64,000 nt of DNA from contig CALFDU010000017.1 of assembly GCA_937950315.1 (NCBI GenBank), positions 17,982 through 81,981 on the forward strand. Reading direction: 5' to 3'. The notes beneath the pieces were generated by a model that did not search any database, was not told the origin of the DNA, and was given only the letters and a program-made list of their open reading frames with translations. Positions within the stretch are counted from its first letter, which is position 1. Each line of letters starts with the position of its first letter. The stretch is from an uncultured Saprospiraceae bacterium (GTDB lineage Bacteria; Bacteroidota; Bacteroidia; Chitinophagales; Saprospiraceae). Positions 44,729 to 52,751 of this stretch are shown one piece after another. Position numbers and translations under genes: made by a program.

Positions 44729-45358
44729 TTATTTTCGGCCAAAGTCGGCAGGAATTTCACCCCATACTTTGGTATTCCATTTTTTTATTGGGTTGCTGTA
44801 GGAAGTGCTTTTTAAGTAGCTTTCAGCCCGGCGTATCATTTCATGGATAAGTGCAGTTTCTTTTGTTTTCTTCAATGTAGTTTTTACTTTCTTGTTTCTC
44901 ACCCAAGCCATGGCGGTGCGTGAGTCAGAATAGATAATGACGTCTTGTTTGTTTTGGAGTAGAGCGATGGCATGAACAAGTGCAAGGAATTCGCCAATAT
45001 TGTTGGTGCCATGTTTGTAAGGGCCTTGCTTGAAGAGTTCTAGTCCAGAGAAGGTTTCTACCCCACGATATTCCATTAGGCCAGGGTTGCCACTGCAGGC
45101 TGCATCTACCGAAATACTGTTATCATCTATGGCACTACCAAATTGTTCGAGATTTACAGATTTTTTTTCACCTTTTTTGTCGATGGCTTCCCAATAGTTG
45201 CCAGCGAAAGCTTTTTTTGCTTCTGCCAGTGTTTTAAAGGATTTATACTTGGCTCCAGCCACCCCTTTGATGTTTTTTTGACATTCATCCCAGGTATTGA
45301 AGATACCTGTCTTCTTTCCTTGCCATACTACATAGTATTTTTTCTTATTTTTCGCCAC
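44729..45358 (-). CDS. rnhA: Ribonuclease H with N-terminal viroplasmin-like domain
   Basis: 209 residues from a GTG at 45358. Residues about 6-55 form the caulimovirus-type RNase H N-terminal domain that binds RNA-DNA hybrid (YYVVWQGKKTGIFNTWDEC, FKTLAEAKKAF). The RNase H domain has catalytic residues in ISVDAACSGNPG, NIGEFLALVHAI, IIYSDSRTAMAW and the final WGEIPADFGRK. Removes RNA from RNA-DNA hybrids. Divergent from the TatD gene, with only 14 bases between starts, so each promoter must lie inside the neighbour. Confidence 0.93.
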   Translation of the reverse strand: MAKNKKKYYVVWQGKKTGIFNTWDECQKNIKGVAGAKYKSFKTLAEAKKAFAGNYWEAIDKKGEKKSVNLEQFGSAIDDNSISVDAACSGNPGLMEYRGVETFSGLELFKQGPYKHGTNNIGEFLALVHAIALLQNKQDVIIYSDSRTAMAWVRNKKVKTTLKKTKETALIHEMIRRAESYLKSTSYSNPIKKWNTKVWGEIPADFGRK

Positions 45359-45372
45359 TAATAAGATTTGAT

Positions 45373-46152
45373 ATGTTTATAGATTCTCATGCACATTTGT
45401 ATACCAGCCAATTTGACGAAGACAGAGATGCCGTCATTCAAAGGGCAATAGCATCGAATGTACAAAAAATATTTCTTCCAAATATTGATTCGAGCAGTAC
45501 AGAGGCGATGTTTGATCTGGCGGAAAAATATCCAGATGTTTGTTTTCCGATGATGGGCTTGCATCCGTGTTCTGTTAAGGATAATTACGAGGACGAACTT
45601 GCCCATATTAAGGAAGTCCAATCTAGTAGAAAGATTTATGGGGTAGGAGAGATGGGTATTGACTTGTATTGGGATAAGACCTTTGAGAAAGAACAAGTGA
45701 TTGCGTTTAGGACACAGATCGAATGGGCCATTGAATGGAAGTTGCCGATCATTATTCATTCGCGAGATGCGCTGCATGTGACGCTTAATATCGTTGAGGA
45801 GATGCAGCATCCTGACTTAGTCGGTGTGTTTCATTGTTTTGCAGGTACCGTTGAAGAAGCGGAACGAATCATGAAAGTTGGATTCTATATGGGAGTAGGA
45901 GGTGTGGCTACTTTTAAAAATGGAGGAATGGATAAGACGCTTCCTGGTATTGATATGAATGGAATTATCTTAGAAACAGATAGTCCATATTTGGCTCCAA
46001 CTCCTCATCGAGGGAAGCGAAATGAATCTTCCTATATTCCTTTGGTTGCAGAAAGGATTGCACTATTAAAAGAGATGCCTCTTAATGAAGTAATGGAAAT
46101 AAGTACGGCTAATTCTCTACAATTGTTTGGGATGGAAGTTTCAGAAACTTAA
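45373..46152 (+). CDS. TatD-family metal-dependent deoxyribonuclease
   Basis: 259 residues, normal length. Metal ligands in FIDSHAHLYTSQF, VGEMGIDLYWD, IIHSRDALH, VFHCFAGT and LETDSPYLAPTPHRGKRNE. Acts in the cytoplasm in DNA repair or turnover. Its last 44 bases overlap the convergent lipocalin-like gene. Confidence 0.95.
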   Translation: MFIDSHAHLYTSQFDEDRDAVIQRAIASNVQKIFLPNIDSSSTEAMFDLAEKYPDVCFPMMGLHPCSVKDNYEDELAHIKEVQSSRKIYGVGEMGIDLYWDKTFEKEQVIAFRTQIEWAIEWKLPIIIHSRDALHVTLNIVEEMQHPDLVGVFHCFAGTVEEAERIMKVGFYMGVGGVATFKNGGMDKTLPGIDMNGIILETDSPYLAPTPHRGKRNESSYIPLVAERIALLKEMPLNEVMEISTANSLQLFGMEVSET

Positions 46153-46621
46153 GTCTGAGTCTTGCGTTTTCTTCTTCAGTAGGAACAACCAATAAGGTAT
46201 CACCTATAAAACTGAATTTTCTTCTGCTGATCTCGCCCCACTCATTTGGGTTGGAGTGTGATAGTTTTGTGTGGCTTACGATCGAGCTATCGAGATCGAT
46301 GGTATAGCTCCCTGTGTAGTTGTAGTTTTGAGATATATATTTCAGCTGTTCGAGCTGCATGGTATCTGTAAAGTTCTTAAACTTGAGTTCTGTGTCTGGA
46401 TATGATTTTGGCATTAGGTGTAATGACATGTAACCTGACGCTTCATACAAAAGATAACCATCCATGCCTTGCCTCCATTCCGCCCATATTCCATCATTGT
46501 TTTTTACCTCCATGGTGTATAAGTCCCATAGGCCTAAGATCGGAGAGATAGGATTTATTTTTTCTTGTTTACAAGAAAGGAAGCAAAGAATAACCAATAT
46601 GCTAAAGAATATATTTTTCAT
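46109..46621 (-). CDS. Lipocalin-like lipoprotein
   Basis: 170 residues from the ATG at 46621. Lipoprotein signal (LCFLSCKQE, Cys about 17). The mature part has the short lipocalin-like layout: ILGLWDLYTMEV at the start, GMDGYLLYEASGYMSLHLMP in the middle and FIGDTLLVVPTEEENARLRLKF at the end (a strand pattern typical of small Bacteroidota lipocalin-like proteins). Ligand unknown. The 3' end overlaps the TatD gene on the opposite strand by 44 bases. Confidence 0.72.
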   Translation of the reverse strand: MKNIFFSILVILCFLSCKQEKINPISPILGLWDLYTMEVKNNDGIWAEWRQGMDGYLLYEASGYMSLHLMPKSYPDTELKFKNFTDTMQLEQLKYISQNYNYTGSYTIDLDSSIVSHTKLSHSNPNEWGEISRRKFSFIGDTLLVVPTEEENARLRLKFLKLPSQTIVEN

Positions 46622-46639
46622 CAATGTTGCTTTAGCCTA

Positions 46640-46680
46640 CAAAAATAAGAAAGGAGAAGACTTAAAGCCTTCTCCTTCAA
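46640..46680 (-). terminator. Terminator of the M43-type protease gene
   Basis: On the minus strand AAGGAGAAG (46677-46669) pairs with CTTCTCCTT (46659-46651), a perfect 9-bp stem followed by a T-rich tail, 26 bases beyond the protease stop. Confidence 0.78.
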
Positions 46681-46703
46681 CGATCAATCCTGTGAAATAA
46701 GGA

Positions 46704-48491
46704 TTAGTTATTGCTTAACAATGGTTTCTTTACCAAATTGGTTGCTTTCTCATCTTTGTCTTCAGACTTGAAATAAACATCTCCATTGTCTACTGTAAAT
46801 GTTAAGTAATCATAGTATCCGAAATTACCGTCTGATAATGCAATCAGTTGGTTGGAAGAATTTAGAATTTTCGCCCATCCATTACCATAGTCGCAGCATA
46901 TTCCATCACCATAAGCATCATCTATGTAGTATGTATACTCTCCATCTGCAAGACTCCATGTTTTATTGATTCTTTGTCCTGCATTGCCATCTTGGTAAGG
47001 TCCTCCACTTTCAATTACATTGCCTGTGCTTTCATCAACCAACTCCCAAGAAGTTTCGCTTCCATAGTCATCAAGTTTGATTCTCATTTTTACTGTTGTA
47101 CTTGAACCACCACCTGTTGCTTCTGTTTCGAATGTTGAAATAGGAGCAAATGGTTGCCATCCTGTAGCGTTGCATTGTACTCTTACTTGGAACTGGTATG
47201 TTTTGTCAGAAGCTAATCCTGTAATGGTTCTACTTGTGTTAGTTGTCGTTATTGCTGACCAAGTTCCTCCTTGTTGTCTATATCTTAATCTGTATCTTTT
47301 TGCATCGTATACTGCAGACCATGATATCTTTGCAGATGTCGTAGTAATATTGGATGCAGATGCATCGGTAGGGCTTTCACAAACATCTCCATTATCTGAA
47401 TCATCACTATCTCCATCGTCGTCACTGTCTCCATCATCATCGTTATCATCATTTCCTCCGCCTCCAGATCCGGCTCCTAATACATTGGAAGCATTGTTGA
47501 CTACATTGTTTAAGTTGGAAGCAATAAAGTTTTCCATTCTTGTTGACTGCCCAGCAGAGAACATATACATGCATGCATCATCAACATAATCCATGTAGTT
47601 CATAAACATATCATTTGATCCGCAAGAAGAAGATCCAAAATTTGGACAGTTGTAGTTTTCATTTTGTTGATCTGGTGTATCAGATACATCGTCATCAACA
47701 TTACATCCATTGCCCCAGATATGATCTAGTAATAAGTAGTGCCCCATTTCATGTGTAAGTGTTCTTCCAAGGTTGAAAGGTGCATTTGCTCCTACGTTAC
47801 CACAAGAGCCTCCAAGTCCAAAAGCACCTGCATCGACAACCAAAGCATCTCCAGATCCATTACCACCTAAAGGTGAGTATCCTAGAAACCCAGTATTAGG
47901 TCTTACTACGATATTGATGTAACCTGAAAACTGTGGAATGTTATCACCTGAAGTTTGATTAATGGTAACAGCTAGATCGCCATTACTTAACCCAAATCCG
48001 CTTGGGTGATTTTGATTTGCTATTTGAAATTCGACGCAAGTTTCTCCATTGCTTATTCCTGGAAAATATGAGGAAGCTTGGCTGTTCCATGTGCTTATGT
48101 CTCCATTTGTACCTTGATAATCTTGATTAAGAGCAGCAATAGATGTAACTGCTAAATCTTGTAAGCAAGAGGCATTTACATTTGACGCACTTTGAAAGTG
48201 AATTGCTACTGGTAAGATTGTTGGATTACCGCACACGGTTCTTTCTTGAACGTTTGTTTTTACATAGTTTGCAAATTTTTCCATTTTCTTATCATGAGCT
48301 GCTTTGAAAGCAGGGTCTGATTCTAGTTTTTCAGTGTAAAGCGAATGTCCGCAGCTTCTAGTATGTGTATGGTGACTAACGCTTTCAGATTTCAGGTCAT
48401 CGCTTTCAATGTTGGTGAATTCATCAGAGCATGAACTCATAAGGAACATGATTCCTAATAGTATTGCGAATATTTCAATTGATCGTTTCAT
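46704..48491 (-). CDS. M43 (pappalysin-like) metalloprotease lipoprotein with FN3 domain
   Basis: 595 residues. Lipoprotein signal (LMSSCSDE). A His-rich patch (HHTHTRSCGH, about 40-49) precedes the protease domain. Zinc motif HEMGHYLLLDH starts at His 247 (HExxHxxxxxH, catalytic Glu 248), with a Met-turn MNYMDY further on: M43-type metzincin. A Gly/Asp/Ser linker (about residues 345-370; GGGGNDDNDDDGDSDDDGD) leads to a fibronectin III domain (ATSAKISWS-like, here TTSAKISWSAVYDAKRYRL) and a C-terminal module with DAYGDGICCDYGNG. No T9SS domain: it is anchored by lipid instead. Predicted to cut proteins outside the cell. Divergent from the LytS/LytTR genes. Confidence 0.88.
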   Translation of the reverse strand: MKRSIEIFAILLGIMFLMSSCSDEFTNIESDDLKSESVSHHTHTRSCGHSLYTEKLESDPAFKAAHDKKMEKFANYVKTNVQERTVCGNPTILPVAIHFQSASNVNASCLQDLAVTSIAALNQDYQGTNGDISTWNSQASSYFPGISNGETCVEFQIANQNHPSGFGLSNGDLAVTINQTSGDNIPQFSGYINIVVRPNTGFLGYSPLGGNGSGDALVVDAGAFGLGGSCGNVGANAPFNLGRTLTHEMGHYLLLDHIWGNGCNVDDDVSDTPDQQNENYNCPNFGSSSCGSNDMFMNYMDYVDDACMYMFSAGQSTRMENFIASNLNNVVNNASNVLGAGSGGGGNDDNDDDGDSDDDGDSDDSDNGDVCESPTDASASNITTTSAKISWSAVYDAKRYRLRYRQQGGTWSAITTTNTSRTITGLASDKTYQFQVRVQCNATGWQPFAPISTFETEATGGGSSTTVKMRIKLDDYGSETSWELVDESTGNVIESGGPYQDGNAGQRINKTWSLADGEYTYYIDDAYGDGICCDYGNGWAKILNSSNQLIALSDGNFGYYDYLTFTVDNGDVYFKSEDKDEKATNLVKKPLLSNN

Positions 48492-48535
48492 AGTTTAATT
48501 TTTTTGTTTTTAAATGTTTTATCTGATTGACAATT

Positions 48536-48543
48536 CAAATATA
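48536..48543 (-). promoter_or_regulatory. -7 box of the M43 protease gene
   Basis: Minus strand reads TATATTTG, 45 bases before the ATG at 48491. The divergent gene starts at 48664. Confidence 0.5.
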
Positions 48544-48663
48544 GGTGGGCAAAAGGGCCTAAAATGGGGACTTTATACATTGCTAAGGCTGTTTTTATAC
48601 GTAAGGGTGTTTTCCTTATACTTTCCAATAGATGGATTATGAAAATGGGTGTAAATTTGAACT

Positions 48664-49710
48664 ATGGAAGAGCGTCAATCCGGATTTAGGGGCATATTAC
48701 TTGATAAGCGGTATAGAATATTGTGGCATATCTTTTTTTGGATTGCTACTTATATGGATGAAGTGTTATCAATTTTTGGACTTACACCCAGTCTAGAAGA
48801 ACCTCTATTTGTTTTTTTCGGGTTCTTGCTAGACATGGTTCTTGTTTACTTTAATTTGTATGTACTGGTACCATATTTTCTGTTGAAAGACAAAGTATTT
48901 ACTTATATATTACTAACGATACTATCACTGGTAGTCATTATCATTTATAATTCTTTTGCCTTTCCTATTTTTGAAGCAGATCTAATTGAAGAAGGTCTGG
49001 ACTTCAAATATATTGTCTTGGACTATGTAACAGATATATTGGGTAACGGATATATGCTTGGCATGGCAGTAGCTATCAAGCTATTTAAGTCGCTATATTA
49101 TAAGGATAAAAGAATACAGGATATCACAGAGGAGAAGTTGCGCGCTGAGTTAGGTTTTTTAAGGAATCAAGTGAATCCTCATTTTTTATTTAATACAATG
49201 AACAGTTTTTATATTCAAGCGAAGAAGAAGGATGATACATTGCCCGATGCGATTATGTCATTGTCTGATTTATTGCGCTATCAGATATATGAAACTGAAA
49301 AAGAATTCGTTTCGGTAGAGAGTGAAATTGATTATATCAAGAATTACCTTGATCTTGAAAACAATCGCCGAGATAATCTTGATATTAATTTTACCATAGA
49401 AGGGAATACAAAGCACATAAATATAGCACCATTGCTTTTGTTGCCTTTGGTTGAAAATGCTGTGAAGTATAGTCAACGTACTGATGGTAAACGTGCCATT
49501 ATTAATTTGAGTATCGAGGTGGATGATCGTATTTCATTTACTATCATAAACACCAAAGGAAAAGTCAGTCAGATAAAAAGTCCGGATAGTGGTGTTGGTT
49601 TGAATAATCTTCAGAAAAGACTAGATTTGATTTATACTGATGATTATCAATATGTTTTTAAGGATAATATAGATACTTATACTTCAAGCCTTATATTGGG
49701 AAAACGATGA
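48664..49710 (+). CDS. LytS-type sensor histidine kinase
   Basis: 348 residues. About four hydrophobic helices (residues 15-145), then the His-kinase block RNQVNPHFLFNTMNSF with the phospho-accepting His at 173, and an ATPase domain with LPLVENAVKYSQ and GVGLNNLQKRL. No extracellular sensor domain is visible, so signal input is probably through the membrane helices. Overlaps the LytTR regulator gene by four bases, so they form a two-component system. A TAAATTTG ends only four bases before its ATG (48652-48659). Confidence 0.93.
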   Translation: MEERQSGFRGILLDKRYRILWHIFFWIATYMDEVLSIFGLTPSLEEPLFVFFGFLLDMVLVYFNLYVLVPYFLLKDKVFTYILLTILSLVVIIIYNSFAFPIFEADLIEEGLDFKYIVLDYVTDILGNGYMLGMAVAIKLFKSLYYKDKRIQDITEEKLRAELGFLRNQVNPHFLFNTMNSFYIQAKKKDDTLPDAIMSLSDLLRYQIYETEKEFVSVESEIDYIKNYLDLENNRRDNLDINFTIEGNTKHINIAPLLLLPLVENAVKYSQRTDGKRAIINLSIEVDDRISFTIINTKGKVSQIKSPDSGVGLNNLQKRLDLIYTDDYQYVFKDNIDTYTSSLILGKR

Positions 49711-50432
49711 AATGTATCATAATTGATGACGAGCCTTTGGCTAGAGAAGGTATGGAGTTGCTGATTCCGGATGCTCCTTTTCTTGAGCTTGTTCAATCTT
49801 TTGGATCAGGTGAACAGGCATTGAATTATTTGTTTGATAACAAAGTTGACTTGATTTTTCTGGATATTGAAATGCCAGGGTTGAATGGGATGGAATTTAT
49901 TAAAACGCTCAATCAGCAACCATTCATCATTCTTACGACGGCATATCCTCAGTATGCCTTGGAGGCATTTGAATTGCATGTTTCGGATTATTTGGTGAAA
50001 CCTATCAAAGGAAATCGCTTTTTGAAAGCGGTTTATAAAGTGAAAGAAATATTTGACTTAAAGTCAAATGAGATGTATGAGGTAGGAGATCTTGAAGAAG
50101 AGTATATTTTCATTAGACATGATAGAAAATTTGTAAAATTGTTTTACAAGGACATCTTGTATATCAATGGAATGAAAGATTACGTGATGATACATACTGT
50201 TGAAGGAAAGTTTATTACAGCAATGAATCTGAAAACGATCTTATCTAAACTGCCAGAGAGTATTTTTATCAGAACATCTAAATCCTATGCGATCAATATG
50301 AATCGAGTAGAAAGTGTGGACATTGATTTTATATACCTTGGAGATAAGGTAGAAGTGCCTTTGGGTAATTCTTACAAGGAAGCGTTTAAGAAACGCGTTA
50401 TCAACGATCGTCTTGTTGATAGAAAGAAGTAA
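49707..50432 (+). CDS. LytTR-family response regulator
   Basis: 241 residues. Receiver domain with the acidic pair IIDDEP (7-8), phospho-Asp 53 in FLDIEMPG and Lys in YLVKPI. A LytTR DNA-binding domain (about 130-235) has YIFIRHDRKFVKLFYKDILYI-type start (FIRHDRKFVKLFYKDIL), MNLKTILSKLPESIFIRTSKSY-type core (KTILSKLP, FIRTSKSYAIN) and VPLGNSYKEAF. Partner of the kinase just upstream. Ends five bases from the convergent DUF1835 gene. Confidence 0.94.
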   Translation: MKCIIIDDEPLAREGMELLIPDAPFLELVQSFGSGEQALNYLFDNKVDLIFLDIEMPGLNGMEFIKTLNQQPFIILTTAYPQYALEAFELHVSDYLVKPIKGNRFLKAVYKVKEIFDLKSNEMYEVGDLEEEYIFIRHDRKFVKLFYKDILYINGMKDYVMIHTVEGKFITAMNLKTILSKLPESIFIRTSKSYAINMNRVESVDIDFIYLGDKVEVPLGNSYKEAFKKRVINDRLVDRKK

Positions 50433-50437
50433 ACTGA

Positions 50438-51157
50438 TTATGATTTCATCAGTTCATCATACATTTTCTTAATGCTTGTGTCTCCAAATCCATAGATTCC
50501 TTCTTTTTTTGAGAATGCCTTAAAGACGGTTGAAAAACTATGGTCTTCGCTCTCAGTTAAAATCCTTTTTAGTGATTCTAATGGTCTGTTTTTTCCATCT
50601 TCTCTATCTAATTGTGCTTGTAAGACGTTTTCGATTCTCGGTATCAAACTTTTTAATTTTATACCAGAAGTCATTAGATCACCTTCCTCTTTTTGGCTAT
50701 AAATATTCCACAGCTTTTGGAAGTCTTCGAGTTGGTTTTTATTTAGTAATACTTTTTTATTGTATGCTTCCGCAAATGTTTTCTCGTGCATGCCACCAAA
50801 TCCCAACCAGGAATTCGTAGTTGGTCTTATCAAATAAATATTTGCCTTGAGCGGTAAAGATAAAATCATGTCGATGATGAACCAAAGATTACACTGGCAG
50901 AATAAGTCATCTTCAAACCAAAGACAGATGTCTGACGTGTCTGGGATATATTGAATTGCATCAAATTGACTCGTGCTAATTTCTTTGTATTCTTTGAGGC
51001 TTACGCCAAAAAATGCAGCACGCTTTTCATAGAATTTTTTAAAGTCTAGTGGGCCTTCTATGAATGCTTCTCTACAAATAATAAATTCTACCGAGAATAA
51101 ATCTTTGATTCTTTCATGGAGAGCATCTCCATTTAGGATATGGTATTCTTTTTTCAG
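50438..51157 (-). CDS. DUF1835-family protein with apparent CTG start
   Basis: 239 residues if read from CTG at 51157. The usual start codons first appear at residue 97 (50869), but the frame upstream is open and encodes the family's N-terminal block: YHILNGDALHERI, EFIICREAFIEGPLD and FYEKRAAFFGVS, then CLWFEDDLFCQCNLW. The only codons between the upstream stop and this block are GTT, CTG, AAA, AAA, GAA, so CTG is the probable start (homologues begin with Met-Lys-type sequences). CTG overlaps the TGA of the patatin gene as CTGA, a coupling overlap. Function of the family is unknown. Confidence 0.78.
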   Translation of the reverse strand: MKKEYHILNGDALHERIKDLFSVEFIICREAFIEGPLDFKKFYEKRAAFFGVSLKEYKEISTSQFDAIQYIPDTSDICLWFEDDLFCQCNLWFIIDMILSLPLKANIYLIRPTTNSWLGFGGMHEKTFAEAYNKKVLLNKNQLEDFQKLWNIYSQKEEGDLMTSGIKLKSLIPRIENVLQAQLDREDGKNRPLESLKRILTESEDHSFSTVFKAFSKKEGIYGFGDTSIKKMYDELMKS

Positions 51158-52056
51158 AACTTAAATTCTTTTTTGGCCTGTTGATAGCCTTCGTTCCACC
51201 AACTTTTCATTGTTTCTGGGTTAAAGTAAAATGAATACTTGGTCAAGATGCGGGGTGTAAAGTAGAAGTTTATTTTTACATCTTTATTGTAGATGCTTTC
51301 TAAGTGCCCAATCATAAGATCCTGACCTGCTAGTTGTTGGTTCATAAAATCCATGGTTGAAATAAATACTTCAAACGGATTTTTAGAGTAATTCTTTTTT
51401 ACATTTTTGAGTCTTGGATTTAGTACAATAGCATCAATTACATTTGCTCCCAAGTTTACAGCTTCTTCAATAGGTAGATAATTTCCAAAACCACCGTCGG
51501 CGTATTCAAAACCATTTTTTTCAACGAGGCTCATGAATGGCACATAGCTGGTTGATGCCCACATCCAATCTAGGAAGTCTTCATAAGTACAATCGTGTAA
51601 GTATTTGTACTCTGTGGTACTTCTCGTAAGATTGGCGACAGTAACAACTACTTTTTTGTGGCTTGCACATGCTTCTTTAAAATCTTCCTCGGTCAATACG
51701 TTCTTGATAACCTTTCTTAAATTCTTGTGTTCTCCAAAAGTCTTTTTCCCTTTCAAGAACATTTTTATTGTATTTCTATGATTGATTCCAGACTTGATAG
51801 AACCATCAGCGTTTATTTTTATCTTAAATGGGTTCACATTGTAAATCGTGTCTTGAGTTACATTGGTGTAACATTCTTTGATTTTGTGAATCTTGTTCAG
51901 TGAAATATGAGGAATTAATAAACTTCCTGTGGATGTACCTATAAAGTAATCGTACTTAACTTTGAGATCATTAATAAGATGTTCAGCAAAGCCACCAGCA
52001 TAAGCGCCCTTACTACCTCCACCCGATATTACCAGTGCTCTTTTTTCTCCGTGCAT
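51154..52056 (-). CDS. Patatin-like phospholipase
   Basis: 300 residues from the ATG at 52056; a TTG at 52080 is in frame but lies inside a perfect -7 box, so the ATG is preferred. Oxyanion motif ISGGGSKGAYAGG, nucleophile Ser 42 in IGTSTGSL, and catalytic Asp in YADGGFGNYLP complete the Ser-Asp dyad. No signal peptide: cytoplasmic or membrane-associated lipid acyl hydrolase. Upstream partner of the DUF1835 gene in a two-gene operon. Confidence 0.93.
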   Translation of the reverse strand: MHGEKRALVISGGGSKGAYAGGFAEHLINDLKVKYDYFIGTSTGSLLIPHISLNKIHKIKECYTNVTQDTIYNVNPFKIKINADGSIKSGINHRNTIKMFLKGKKTFGEHKNLRKVIKNVLTEEDFKEACASHKKVVVTVANLTRSTTEYKYLHDCTYEDFLDWMWASTSYVPFMSLVEKNGFEYADGGFGNYLPIEEAVNLGANVIDAIVLNPRLKNVKKNYSKNPFEVFISTMDFMNQQLAGQDLMIGHLESIYNKDVKINFYFTPRILTKYSFYFNPETMKSWWNEGYQQAKKEFKF

Positions 52057-52077
52057 CTTGTCTATTGAAATATGCCG

Positions 52078-52085
52078 CAAAAATA
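52078..52085 (-). promoter_or_regulatory. -7 box of the patatin-DUF1835 operon
   Basis: Minus strand reads TATTTTTG, 21 bases before the ATG at 52056. This decides the patatin start. Confidence 0.55.
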
Positions 52086-52177
52086 TCAGATTTACATTAA
52101 TATTTCTGTCTTATGACTAAGTTCCGAGATATAATTGGTGTTTAAAGGTTAGAATAAGCTTAATTTGGACAATAATT

Positions 52178-52675
52178 ATGCAAAAGAAAAGGAAAGACAA
52201 TCAATTTATCAAGCACGCCTACTATCAAGGAGGAAACACTGCTTTCCGGACATTTGTTTCCGAGAATTTGGTTTATCCTGTGGCTGCGCTTGAAAATAAT
52301 ATTGAAGGGATTGTTCAACTTAAGATTGGGATCGATCACAAAGGAAAAGTGATCAATGTGAAATTGATGAAAGGCATCGGGCACGGTTGTGACAAAGAGG
52401 CCATGCGTATCATTCGACTTGCTACTTATGAAGTTCCCGCAAATCCCAAAAAAATGCGTGTCATTTTTCATAAGACGGTGAGAATTCAATTTAAAAAACC
52501 ACCGATAAAAAAAGAAGCAAGCAATTCTCCTAAAGGGAAAAAAGGATCAAAAGCTGCTCCACAGGGTGCCGGAATGCAATTGAATTATGAGATATCTCAG
52601 AAGAAGAAATCATCAGCTCAAGTAGAAACGGATAATAAGCCATCCTATAATTATACGATAAATTTCAATTCGTAG
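52178..52675 (+). CDS. TonB C-terminal domain protein without membrane anchor
   Basis: 165 residues. Residues about 10-105 match the TonB C-terminal fold as found in Bacteroidota energy transducers: FRTFVSENLVYPVAALENNIEG, VQLKIGIDHKGKVINVKLMKGIGHGCDKEAMRIIR (read as GIVQLKIGIDHKGKV and GHGCDKEAMRIIR). There is no signal peptide and no transmembrane helix, and the C-terminus is a Lys/Ser/Pro-rich tail. A normal TonB needs an inner-membrane anchor, so this is either a stand-alone module with another role or secreted by an unseen route. Precedes a TonB-dependent receptor-like gene by 76 bases. Confidence 0.75.
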   Translation: MQKKRKDNQFIKHAYYQGGNTAFRTFVSENLVYPVAALENNIEGIVQLKIGIDHKGKVINVKLMKGIGHGCDKEAMRIIRLATYEVPANPKKMRVIFHKTVRIQFKKPPIKKEASNSPKGKKGSKAAPQGAGMQLNYEISQKKKSSAQVETDNKPSYNYTINFNS

Positions 52676-52751
52676 AAGTTTTATCATTGCCTATCTATTT
52701 CAAAGTCATTTAAATAGAATAGATCTTACCTTAGTATCAAACTTATAACCA

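Noticed and set aside
50438..50869. DUF1835 gene starting at ATG 50869
   Set aside because: It would omit the conserved N-terminal block that is encoded in the same open frame up to 51157.
52057..52080. Patatin start at TTG 52080
   Set aside because: The TTG overlaps a perfect -7 box; the ATG at 52056 leaves the catalytic domain complete.
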